Assembly: GCA_020633295.1 (NCBI GenBank)
Contig: JACKDW010000006.1
Location: forward strand, 434,001-498,000
Direction of reading: 5' to 3'
DNA length: 64,000 nucleotides
From: Myxococcales bacterium
Lineage (GTDB): Bacteria; Myxococcota_A; Polyangia; Nannocystales; Nannocystaceae
Position numbers and translations under genes: made by a program
Notes under the pieces: generated by a model
Database searches by the model: none
The model's input: the letters and a program-made list of their open reading frames with translations, nothing else
Told to the model about the DNA's origin: nothing
Shown here: one piece after another, positions 45,197 through 53,535 of the stretch
Position numbering within the stretch: position 1 is the stretch's first letter
How the letters are laid out: every line of letters begins with the position of its first letter

Positions 45197-45289
45197 ATGA
45201 ATCGTTCCACGCACACAACAGGCATCCGCGCACCCATGGCGGACCGCGTCCTGTTCCTCGCCCCAGGTGGCGAGGGATACGCGTGTTGA
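45197..45289 (+). CDS. Candidate 30-residue peptide gene
   Basis: ATG with a near-perfect GGAGGT six bases upstream, 30 codons and TGA. The peptide starts MNRSTHTTGIRAP, continues with a hydrophobic ADRVLFLAPGGEG and ends in Tyr-Ala-Cys. There is no signal peptide and no known family. The upstream promoter, inverted repeat and hairpin suggest regulated translation. It could be a leader peptide, a peptide product (the terminal Cys and Gly-Gly are suggestive of a precursor), or a chance ORF. tRNA-Thr lies 103 bases downstream. Confidence 0.45.
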   Translation: MNRSTHTTGIRAPMADRVLFLAPGGEGYAC

Positions 45290-45392
45290 GCAGTTCCCGG
45301 CGTGAAAACGTTTATCTAGCGAGCCTCTCGTGGATTGACGCCGAAGCGCCGGGCCTCTCGGCACGCGCGGTCAGCCCTCGAAGACGCACTAC

Positions 45393-45464
45393 GCTGGCGT
45401 AGCTCAACGGTAGAGCACCTGCTTTGTAACCAGGTGGCTGTGGGTTCGACTCCCACCGCCAGCT
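45393..45464 (+). tRNA. tRNA-Thr (anticodon UGU)
   Basis: 72 bases folding as a cloverleaf: acceptor GCTGGCG/CGCCAGC, D arm with AGCTCAACGGTAGAGC, anticodon loop TTTGTAA (anticodon TGT) and T arm GTGGGTTCGACTCCCAC. The last anticodon-stem pair is C-C. No CCA is encoded. Confidence 0.95.
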
Positions 45465-45520
45465 CAACGGTGCCTGATGACCACCATCTTCAGGACCTCC
45501 GCGTCGCGTTGGTTGTCGAG

Positions 45521-45712
45521 TTGTTATCGAGCTGAGTTGTTATCGAGCTGCGTTGTTATCGCGTTGAACTGGTATCGAGTTGCGTTGTTATCGAGCTGCG
45601 TTGTTATCGCGTTGAACTGGTATCGAGCTGCGTTGTTATCGCGTTGAGCTGGTATCGCGTTGAGCTGTTATCGCGTTGAGCTGGTATCGAGCTGCGTTGC
45701 TATCGTGTTGAG
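45521..45712. repeat. Twelve 16-bp tandem repeats
   Basis: Twelve contiguous units of consensus YTGKTATCGMGYTGMG, for example TTGTTATCGAGCTGCG, with no spacers. The TATCG core is kept in all units, while the first, fourth, tenth and thirteenth positions vary. Sixteen is not a multiple of three and stops interrupt most frames, so it is not coding. Confidence 0.95.
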
Positions 45713-45773
45713 CTGCCCGAGATTGGATCACAACCCGTAGACATCAAGTATCGCGCTGAGTAGCGTAGATCAT

Positions 45774-45807
45774 GGGCCCGCCGCCGGTTTCACCGGCGCG
45801 CGGGCCC
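45774..45807 (-). terminator. Strong hairpin downstream of the kinase gene
   Basis: GGGCCCGC-CGCCGG pairs with CCGGCG-C-GCGGGCCC around TTTCA, about 14 bp with one bulge. It starts 15 bases past the stop of the leftward kinase gene. There is no T-run, as is common in such genomes. Confidence 0.6.
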
Positions 45808-45822
45808 ACCCGTTTCAGCGGC

Positions 45823-48171
45823 TCAGCGCTTCCACCACGGCTTGTCGGACTCTAGCGGCTCGGACGCCGGCTCGATCTTCAATCCCGCCGAGCTGATCTC
45901 GACCTCCAGCACGTCGTTCGGGCGCCTCCCAGAGTCCTCGACCTCGACCTCGACCTCGACCTCGACCTCATCCTCCAGGTCGACTTCGACGGACGCGCTG
46001 TCCATCGCGCCGAGATCGATCTCCACGCTCGTGACGGGATTCCTCGTCGGCTGGGCGAACGGCGAGCGCGGCTCTCCCGCGTGAAATGGGCTCGAGGTCG
46101 GCGGCGCGAAGGGCGAGCGCGCGCCGCGGGTCGACGACGAGCGGGGCGCGAGGCGTGACGCGGAGGCCATCCGGCGACTCTCAGCCTCCTTGAAGCGATT
46201 CGCTAGGGTCTTGATGAAGGCCCCCATCCAGGGCTTCATCGCGTCGAACTCCCGCTCGATCACGTCGCCGGTGACCATGATCAGCTTCGTGTCCGTGACC
46301 GCGACGACGCTCGCCGTTCGCGGCGACTCGGCGAAGATCGCGGTCTCTCCGAACACGTCCCCGGGGCCGAGCATCCGCAAGGAGACGCGCTCGCCGTCGA
46401 CGTTCTTGTAGACCTCGAGTCGCCCGACCTCGACGATGTAGGCGGCGTCGCCGACCTCCCCCTCGCGAATGACGTGGGAGCCCTGCTTGTAGGTGATCGC
46501 GGGGAAGTTGCCGCCGCCGCGGATCAGCCGCTGCAGGTCCTGCTTGAGCGCGTCGGTGGTGCCGTAGCGCTCGGCGGGCTTACGCGAGAGCGCCTTCATC
46601 GTGATCCGGACGAGCTCGCGCGGGTACATCACGCCGCTGACGAGCTCCTCGGGCGGCGGGATGACGCAGCGCTGGGCCATCCGCAAGGTCTCGATGTTGG
46701 AGTGCCCGCGATACGGCGGCTGACCCGTGAGGACCTCATACAGGATCGCGCCGAGCGCGAAGATGTCCGAGCGCTGATCCATCTCGGCGTGTCGGCCACG
46801 AGCTTGCTCAGGGGACATGTACCCGGGCGTGCCGAAGACGAGCCCCTCGGTCTCCTCGGGCGGCAGCTCCGGCAGCGGGTCGTGCACGATCATCCGCGAC
46901 TCGCCCTCGACTTCGAACAGCCGCGCGCCGCCCCAGTCCATCAGATACACCTGCCCGTAGTCGCCGACCATGATGTTCTCGGACTTGATGTCGCAGTGCA
47001 GGACGCCGCGCGAGTGCGCGTAGCCGAGCGCGTCGCAGACCTTGATCAAGATCTCGAGGATGTTGAGCAGCCGATCATGATCGTGGCGCTCGGGGTGCCG
47101 GATCACCTCCGCGAGGCTGCGGCCGTCGATCAACTTCATCGTGAAGTAGATGCGGTGCTTGGTGTCGAGCCCGAGCTCGTGCACCGGGACGATGTTGGGG
47201 TGCGCGAGCTGCCCGGTGATCTGCGCCTCGCGGAGAAAGCCGCGGACGAGCATCGGCTGCTGATAGGTCCGATCGTGCAGGAGCTTGATCGCGCAGCGCC
47301 GCTGCAGCGCCCGATCGAGGACGACGCCGATGGAGCCGGTCCCTCCACGCGCGATCTCGCCTTCGTAGCGCAGGCGCTCCCCCCCCTGGGCGAACACGGC
47401 GCGCACCATCTCCTGAATCCGCGGATGAAAGCCCGCGACGAGCGCGGCGCGCCTGCTCGCACGCGACGACCGCCGTCGCCGCGAGGACGGCGCGTCGTCC
47501 TCGCGCTCGACCTCATCGGCCTCGTCGCGCTCCTCGACGCGCTCCTCGCCGCGGCCATCTCGTGGCGCGCCCGAGCTGCTCGCCGGCTCCCGAGCGGACG
47601 CGCGCTCCGACGCCTCGCGCGCGCGCAGCAGCGGCGACGGGATCGCCGGCAGCGAGTCGCTCGGCGTGATCGCGTCGGGGAGCGTCGCGCTCGGTGACAC
47701 GTTCGACGGCAGCGACTCCTCGAGGATCGGGGACCCGCGGGTTGAAGAGCTCGGGCTCAGCGGGCGCTGTACGCTCGCGCGCTGCCGGTGCGCGCGCGAG
47801 ACCGGCGGCGGCGGCGGCTTCGACGACGTGCTGCCGCTCGCGGGCGTGCTGGTGCGGACGCGCACCATCGGCGGTGTGTCCGTGTTCTCATCGAGCGCGC
47901 TGCCAGCGAGCGGCGGCGGCGGGATCATCGACGCCGCGCCGACCGGATCGGCGCGCGGCGCCCTCGATGACTCTGCGCGAACGCCCGTGGCGCGTGACGC
48001 CTTCGACCCTACGACCGGCGGCGCGGGCACAGGAGCGCCGCGCTTCGACCCGCCGCTCGGGGTCGCGGGCGGCGTCAGGCGTGAGGAGCCCCCGCTTGCG
48101 ACGCGTCCGCGGCGACCCGCGCCGGAGCCGGTCGACGGCGGCTTCCCCACGCTCTTTTTCGAGTCCCCCAT
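45823..48171 (-). CDS. Ser/Thr protein kinase with C-terminal cyclic-nucleotide-binding domain
   Basis: 782 residues. The first 270 are a disordered Ser/Pro/Arg region. The kinase domain (about 275-540) has the loop EIARGGTGSIGVVL, Lys in RCAIKLLH, the catalytic loop LHCDIKSEN (Asp kept, HCD instead of HRD), DWG instead of DFG, and GYMSPEQARG. After a short helix, residues about 565-685 form a cNMP-binding domain: YKQGSHVIREGEVGDAAYIVEVGRLEVYK and MLGPGDVFGETAIFAESPRTASVVA, the last being the phosphate-binding cassette. The acidic end contains a Val-Glu repeat from a GACCTC hexamer array at 45937-45970. A kinase switched by cAMP or cGMP is the simplest reading. No membrane span. Confidence 0.92.
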   Translation of the reverse strand: MGDSKKSVGKPPSTGSGAGRRGRVASGGSSRLTPPATPSGGSKRGAPVPAPPVVGSKASRATGVRAESSRAPRADPVGAASMIPPPPLAGSALDENTDTPPMVRVRTSTPASGSTSSKPPPPPVSRAHRQRASVQRPLSPSSSTRGSPILEESLPSNVSPSATLPDAITPSDSLPAIPSPLLRAREASERASAREPASSSGAPRDGRGEERVEERDEADEVEREDDAPSSRRRRSSRASRRAALVAGFHPRIQEMVRAVFAQGGERLRYEGEIARGGTGSIGVVLDRALQRRCAIKLLHDRTYQQPMLVRGFLREAQITGQLAHPNIVPVHELGLDTKHRIYFTMKLIDGRSLAEVIRHPERHDHDRLLNILEILIKVCDALGYAHSRGVLHCDIKSENIMVGDYGQVYLMDWGGARLFEVEGESRMIVHDPLPELPPEETEGLVFGTPGYMSPEQARGRHAEMDQRSDIFALGAILYEVLTGQPPYRGHSNIETLRMAQRCVIPPPEELVSGVMYPRELVRITMKALSRKPAERYGTTDALKQDLQRLIRGGGNFPAITYKQGSHVIREGEVGDAAYIVEVGRLEVYKNVDGERVSLRMLGPGDVFGETAIFAESPRTASVVAVTDTKLIMVTGDVIEREFDAMKPWMGAFIKTLANRFKEAESRRMASASRLAPRSSSTRGARSPFAPPTSSPFHAGEPRSPFAQPTRNPVTSVEIDLGAMDSASVEVDLEDEVEVEVEVEVEDSGRRPNDVLEVEISSAGLKIEPASEPLESDKPWWKR

Positions 48172-48513
48172 TCAGCGCGTCGCATCGTCGTTCTACCACA
48201 TTCCCTGGCCCAGTCCTCGCGCTCCAGGACGTGCGCGTGCGCGCTTGATTCTGCATCAAAAGACAGGTCCGTGGAGGCGGCCGAGGACCGCACGAACAAC
48301 GCTCGCGCGCGCATCGCTCCCGAGTCGACGGCCGACGGCCGCGACCGAGCGTGATGTGGGGCGCGCACCGACGATCGCCTAGCGCTCCGCACCGGGATCT
48401 TGGGACGACATCGGACCCATGAGCGACGCGACGCCAGCACGAGCCCGCTGCGGCCGATGAGGGCGGCGCCCTCGGTCTCGTCCTCGCGCTCGAGTCACCG
48501 GCGGACCCCTCAC
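48172..48513. other. Intergenic region upstream of the kinase
   Basis: 342 bases between the large PknK-like gene (which ends at 48514) and the start of the next kinase on the same strand. I looked here for a lost histidine-kinase ATPase domain and found none. The stretch GCATCAAAAGACAGGTC near 48250 is the only A+T-rich patch. No gene seen. Confidence 0.45.
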
Positions 48514-51500
48514 CTAGTCGCGCGCCGAGAACTCGAGCAAGCGGGCGACGAGGCCGGCGAGCACCGTGCTCGCGCGCTCGAGCTCGTCTCCGGTCTCGGC
48601 GTTGGCGATCGCGCCGAGCGGCGCGCGGAGCTCACGACCGACCGCGGCCAGGAACACGCTCGTCGCCCTGCTCGAGGCCTGCGCCTGCCGCTGCGCGTCT
48701 TCGAGCGCCGCCGCGCGCGTCCGCAAGCGAGCTTCCTCGTCACGGTGGGCGCTCACGTCCACGACGAGCACGTACTGGCCGTCGCCGGAGCTCCTGCCGG
48801 TGAAGCTCAGCTCAAACGCGCGCTTGGGGCCGCTCGGCGGCTCGATACAGCGCTCGACCGTGCGGACCGCCCCGTCGAGCGCGCGCGCGAGGCCGAAGTC
48901 CAGCCCTCCCCAGATCGCGCGCCACCACTCCGCCGAGCTCCCCCACTCGGTCGTCAGGTGCTCGAGCGTCTCGTCGCCGCCCAGCAGGGCCCCCGCCGCG
49001 TCGACCGTGATGACCGCGATCCCGAGGGCACGCGTCGCGCTCTCGAGCAGCTCGGTCGCCTCGCGGCGTGCCGCCGCCGCGGTGAGCTCGCGGCGAATGA
49101 GCCGCGCTGACTCAATCGCGAGCGCGACGTAGATCGAGATCGACTGCAGCGCGCGCTCGTCGTCCCGCGTGAACATCCCGGCCGCGAGGCGGTTGTCGAC
49201 GTAGAGGACGCCGAGGGGGCGCTCGCCGAGGTTCACGGGCGTCGCGATCACGCTGCGGAGGCCGAGCGTTGTCTCGCTGCGGGCCCTGCCGGCGAGCTCT
49301 CCGGCGGCGCTGATGAACAGGGTGCGCTGCCCCGTGAACACGCGCGTGATGATCTCCTCGTCGCAGCTCGCGCCCGCCGCGAGCGGGCGACCTCCAGCGC
49401 CCCGCGCCGCGACGCGCCGCGGGCTAGAGCCTGTCTCATCGACCATAAACAAAAACCCGCGCTCGGCGCCTAGAAAGCCGAGCAGCGCGTCGAGGATCAG
49501 CTGCGCCTGGTGCTCGAGGCTGCTCGAGCGAGACGCGGAGAGGCTGAGCGCGAGGACGGTCTCGTGGAAGCGCGCGGGGCCGACATCGAGCTCGAGCGGC
49601 GACGCGCTCTCGCGCTTGTCGACGCGCGCGGGGGATGTCGGCGACGGCGGCGCCGGGCTCGGGCGCTCCTGCTGGATCCACGCGGCGCGCGTCGCCATCC
49701 CGTGCCGATCGGCGAGCGCGAGCGCGAGCGCGCGCGCGCGCTCTGCCGCCGCCGGCATGCCGGCGGACGCGAGCGCGTGCGCGCGAACCCGCGCTGCCTC
49801 GCACAGCGCCCGGGGGCTGTCGATCCGCCGCGCGATGGTCTCGGCTCGCTCGAGCCACGGCTCGACGCGATCGGCCTGATCGGTCAGGTAGCAGTACAGC
49901 CCCTCCATGACCGCCCACTGCGCCTCCAGGATCGGCACGTCGCTCGCGGCGCGCACGCGATCGAGCAGCATTCGAGCGCGGTCGCGGACGCGACCGCGGA
50001 GCCGTTGTCCAGGCCGCCGGAGCGCGCGAAGCAGCACGCCGTGGGCCGCGGCGAAGAAGCCGTGCCGTCCGTCGACCGTGAGGCGCCGAGGGTCGAGCCC
50101 CAGCTCGAGGAACTGCTCGACGCGGCGATCAAACAGCGCGTCGAGCTCGCCGGTCTCGACGTACACGGTCAGCTCGCCGCTGAGCAGGCTGGCGCGCGCG
50201 TAGATCTCGGAGGCGAACGGGCGCATCGCCGCGCGCGCCCGCTTGAGCTGCTGCAGCGCCGCGCCCCCGAGCCCGCGGCCCGCGAACACGCAGGCCGCGT
50301 AGACCGTGACGACGTGGGTCTGCGCCCGGCGGGCGTCCACGTTGACCAGGAAGCGCTTGCACGCGCGCTCCGCCCACACGCGCGCCTCCTCGACGTGCCC
50401 GCGATCGAACAGGTTCCAGATGAGCGCGAGCGCGATGTTGCCGTAGGCGTCCGCGTCGAGCCGCCGCTCGCCGAGCGCCATCGCCTCGCGGTAGGCCGCG
50501 AGCGCGTCGCGGGAGTGGCCGAGGAGGTCGAGCCCGTAGCCGCGGTAGCCGACGGCGCGGGTGAGCGCGCCGCGATCGCCGATGACGCGCGCGAGCTCGA
50601 TCGAGCGCTTGATGTAGCGACGAAACCGCCCCTCGAGCCCGAGCACCGCCATGACCATGGCGTAGTTGGTGTAGGCGAGCACCTGGGCGCGATCGGGGCT
50701 CGCGCTCGTCGCCAGCTGGAGCGTGCGGACGGCGGACTGCACGAGCAGGCCGCCGCGCATCGAGAAGTAGGCGGCGTGGTCGACGACGTAGAGCAGGCGC
50801 AGCGCGATGCGGCGACGCTCGGCGTACCTCGCGGTCGTCGTGTCGGCGCGACGGGGCGCGCGGCGAACCAGCGCCGCGATCGCGCTGAGCACCGCCCAGA
50901 CGGACTCGGCGGGCGGCGTCTCGCCGAGCGCCGCGAAGCCGCGCTGGACCTCGTGCATGGCCTCCTCGAGGAAGAAGCCGGCGACCTTGACCTCCGCGAT
51001 GCTCGCGTGGATCGACGCGCGCCGCAGCGGGGTGTCGGCGCGCGACAGCGCCTCCGCGAACGCGCGATCGGCCTCGTCGATCCGCCCCACGAGGCCGCAG
51101 ACCTCGCCGCGCAGCGCGAAGAACGAGCCGGGGAGCGCGATGCCGGCGTCACGCGCGACGGACTCCGCCCGCTCGAGGTACTGGTGAGCGTCGAGCGGCG
51201 CGTGGCGGGCGTGGGCGAGCAGCCCGGCGCGATGGTTGCTCTCGAGCACGCGCTGCGGATCACCCACGCCGACGCCGCCGGCCGACGCCGCGTTGTAGTG
51301 ACGCGCGATCGCGAAGACGCTGTCGTGGCCGCGCTCGCGGCTGCGCTCGAGCGCCCGCGCGCACCGGCCGTGGAGCGCGGCGGCCCGCTCGGCGTCGAGC
51401 TGCTCGAGCAGCGCCTCGTGCAGGCGCTCGTCGACGAACGCGTAGCGCCGCTGACCCACGCGCTCGATGACCCGCGAGTCGACGCCGAGCGCGAGCGCGC

Positions 51501-53427
51501 GGTTGAGGGCCGCGCCCGCACGCACGCGCCGCGCCGCGTCGCTCGCCGCGTCGTCGTCGACGAGGAGCTCGGCGAGCAGGTCGGCGTGAAACCGCCGCCC
51601 GATCACCGCGGCCGCGGCGAGCGTCTCGCGCACCGACGTCGGGAGCGCCGCGAGCCGCTGCAGGAGCAGCGTGAGCACGTTGTCAGGCAGCCCGAGCAGC
51701 GCCAGGCGCTCGCGATCAAACACCCACGCGCCCCAGTGCGGGCGCAGCACGCCCGCGTCGAGCATCGCGTGCACGTACTCGCAGACCTCGAGCGGCAGCC
51801 CGCCGGTGCGCGCCGCGATGTGATCGATCACCTTCGCGTCGAGGCCCCCGCCGAGCAGGCTCGCTACCAGGCGCGAGATGTCGCCGAGCTCGAGCGGGCC
51901 GAGGCGCACGCGTCGCGCGACGAGCTCGTCGAGCGGCGCGGCGTGACCGCCCTGCCGCGCGCCGTCCCGGGTAGCGACGACGACGCACTGGTGCGCGCTC
52001 TCGTCGGCCAGCGCGATCCGCTGCAGCACCTGGGCGCTCGACCAGTCGATCCACTGCGCGTCGTCAATGACGAGCACGAGCGGCCGCCCGGCCGCGCCGA
52101 GCTCCTGGAAGAACTCGGCGATCGCGACGAAGAACACGTCGTCAGCGCTCGGCTCGCCCTCGTCGCGGGTCGGCGCGAACGCGGCGAGCCGGGCGCAGAA
52201 GCGCGCCAGCGCGTGACCGCGATCGGCGGCGGCGCGCTCGATCGCCGCGCGCGTCGCCTCGCGCTCGATGGTCGGCATGCGCTCGAGGTCCGCCAGCGCG
52301 CGCTCGACCGCGCGACGCAGCGGCGCGAACGGGCTGCGCTGGCGGGGGTCGCAGGCGCCCATGATGACGAGCGCGCCGCTCGCTCGAGCCCGCTCGCACA
52401 GCTCTCGCAGCAGCCTCGTCTTGCCGGTGCCGCCGCGACCCGTGAGGACGATCGTGTCGGGCAGCCCCGCGGACGCGCGCTCGACCGCCTGACACAGCGC
52501 GCGCAGCTCGGCGCCGCGCCCGACGAGGCGCAGCGCGTCACTTGTCTCATAGGACATCCGGATGCCGCCGAGCGCGAGCGGCTCGCCCCGCGCCGCGCGC
52601 TCGTTGAGCTCGCCGACGCGCTCGAGATCATCGGTGAGCGCGAGCGCCGACTCGTAGCGATCGTCCGGGTCCTTGGCGAGCAGCCGCTCGACGATCGCCG
52701 CGAGCGCGACGGAGACGTCCGGCGCGTAGTCGCGGACCCGCGGCGGCGCGTCGCGCCTGTGCATCCGCATCAGCTCGCTGACGTCGCTCGACAGGAACGG
52801 GGGGCGCCCGGTCGCGCACTCGAACAGGCTCACGCCCAGGGAGTAGAGGTCCGCGCGGCCGTCGACGGGTCGAGGGAGCGCGCCGGTCTGTTCGGGCGCC
52901 GCGTACAGGAAGGTGCCCACGACCGCGCGCCCGGCCTGGAGCTCGCGCGCGCGGGTCGCGAGCCCGAAGTCGACGAGCGCCGCGCCGCCGCCCGGCGGCA
53001 GGATGATGTTGCGCGGCTTGACGTCGCAGTGCACGACGCCGCGCCGGTGCGCCACGTGCAGCGCGCGCGCCAGGCTGCGCGCGAGCGCGATGATCCGCCC
53101 CTCGTCGAGCGGTCCGGCGCGCAGCACCTCGGCGAGCGTCGGCCCGTCGATGATGTCCATGACGAGGAACACGCGCCCGTCGCTCTCGCCGATCATGTGG
53201 ATGCGGGCGAGCCCGGGATCATCGAAGCACGCGAGCAGCGAGGCCTCTCGCAGGAACTGCGTGCGCACCTCCGGCTCGAGACCGCGGTGCTGGACCTTGA
53301 TCGCGTAGCGCCGCCCCTTGTGCACGCCGCTGTACACGCGGCTGAAGCTGCCCTCGCCGATCTCGCGCTGCAGCGTGATGCCGTGCGCCTCGAGGTTCGG
53401 CGGCGGGCCTGAGCTGGCGGACGCCAT
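48514..53427 (-). CDS. PknK-like kinase-ATPase-GAF signalling protein with decayed histidine-kinase end
   Basis: 1637 residues from the ATG at 53427 (a GTG at 53469 would add 14). A kinase domain (about 15-270) has GEGSFSRVYSGV, Lys in YAIKVQH, VVHCDVKPRN, VDFGLATR and YAAPEQ, all intact. A STAND/AAA ATPase follows (about 310-560): P-loop LTGRGGTGKTRLLREL, Walker B LVLVIDDAQWIDW. About 650 helical TPR-like residues, a GAF domain (about 1340-1470: LGAERGFLFMVDE...GVLYVDNRLAAGMFTRDDERAL), a PAS-like stretch and a short HisKA remnant complete it. There FLAAVGRELRAPLGAI has Arg where the phospho-acceptor His should be, and the protein stops without an ATPase domain. It is cytoplasmic and probably Ser/Thr kinase-active only. 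Confidence 0.92.
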   Translation of the reverse strand: MASASSGPPPNLEAHGITLQREIGEGSFSRVYSGVHKGRRYAIKVQHRGLEPEVRTQFLREASLLACFDDPGLARIHMIGESDGRVFLVMDIIDGPTLAEVLRAGPLDEGRIIALARSLARALHVAHRRGVVHCDVKPRNIILPPGGGAALVDFGLATRARELQAGRAVVGTFLYAAPEQTGALPRPVDGRADLYSLGVSLFECATGRPPFLSSDVSELMRMHRRDAPPRVRDYAPDVSVALAAIVERLLAKDPDDRYESALALTDDLERVGELNERAARGEPLALGGIRMSYETSDALRLVGRGAELRALCQAVERASAGLPDTIVLTGRGGTGKTRLLRELCERARASGALVIMGACDPRQRSPFAPLRRAVERALADLERMPTIEREATRAAIERAAADRGHALARFCARLAAFAPTRDEGEPSADDVFFVAIAEFFQELGAAGRPLVLVIDDAQWIDWSSAQVLQRIALADESAHQCVVVATRDGARQGGHAAPLDELVARRVRLGPLELGDISRLVASLLGGGLDAKVIDHIAARTGGLPLEVCEYVHAMLDAGVLRPHWGAWVFDRERLALLGLPDNVLTLLLQRLAALPTSVRETLAAAAVIGRRFHADLLAELLVDDDAASDAARRVRAGAALNRALALGVDSRVIERVGQRRYAFVDERLHEALLEQLDAERAAALHGRCARALERSRERGHDSVFAIARHYNAASAGGVGVGDPQRVLESNHRAGLLAHARHAPLDAHQYLERAESVARDAGIALPGSFFALRGEVCGLVGRIDEADRAFAEALSRADTPLRRASIHASIAEVKVAGFFLEEAMHEVQRGFAALGETPPAESVWAVLSAIAALVRRAPRRADTTTARYAERRRIALRLLYVVDHAAYFSMRGGLLVQSAVRTLQLATSASPDRAQVLAYTNYAMVMAVLGLEGRFRRYIKRSIELARVIGDRGALTRAVGYRGYGLDLLGHSRDALAAYREAMALGERRLDADAYGNIALALIWNLFDRGHVEEARVWAERACKRFLVNVDARRAQTHVVTVYAACVFAGRGLGGAALQQLKRARAAMRPFASEIYARASLLSGELTVYVETGELDALFDRRVEQFLELGLDPRRLTVDGRHGFFAAAHGVLLRALRRPGQRLRGRVRDRARMLLDRVRAASDVPILEAQWAVMEGLYCYLTDQADRVEPWLERAETIARRIDSPRALCEAARVRAHALASAGMPAAAERARALALALADRHGMATRAAWIQQERPSPAPPSPTSPARVDKRESASPLELDVGPARFHETVLALSLSASRSSSLEHQAQLILDALLGFLGAERGFLFMVDETGSSPRRVAARGAGGRPLAAGASCDEEIITRVFTGQRTLFISAAGELAGRARSETTLGLRSVIATPVNLGERPLGVLYVDNRLAAGMFTRDDERALQSISIYVALAIESARLIRRELTAAAARREATELLESATRALGIAVITVDAAGALLGGDETLEHLTTEWGSSAEWWRAIWGGLDFGLARALDGAVRTVERCIEPPSGPKRAFELSFTGRSSGDGQYVLVVDVSAHRDEEARLRTRAAALEDAQRQAQASSRATSVFLAAVGRELRAPLGAIANAETGDELERASTVLAGLVARLLEFSARD

Positions 53428-53535
53428 CCGTGAGACAGTACCAGGATCCCGCGGCGCCGGGCCGCGCACGTCCCCAGGGACAGGCCAATTGTGGACGTCC
53501 GACGCGCCCGGGCGGCCCGGCGCGAGCGGCTCGCG

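Larger units (their letters stand above)
45465..45822. other. Repeat-bearing intergenic region after tRNA-Thr
   Basis: 358 bases between the tRNA and the end of the kinase gene. It contains the 16-bp tandem repeat block and a strong hairpin, both listed separately, and no gene. It is clearly richer in A and T than its surroundings. Confidence 0.6.

Noticed and set aside
45521..45712. CRISPR array
   Set aside because: The 16-bp units are contiguous, with no unique spacers and no cas genes nearby.
48172..48513. Remnant of a histidine-kinase ATPase domain after a frameshift
   Set aside because: No N-box, G-box or other ATPase motif in any frame.
49510..53412. 1300-codon open frame antisense to the PknK-like gene
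   Set aside because: Shadow frame without any motif; the minus-strand product has four recognisable domains.
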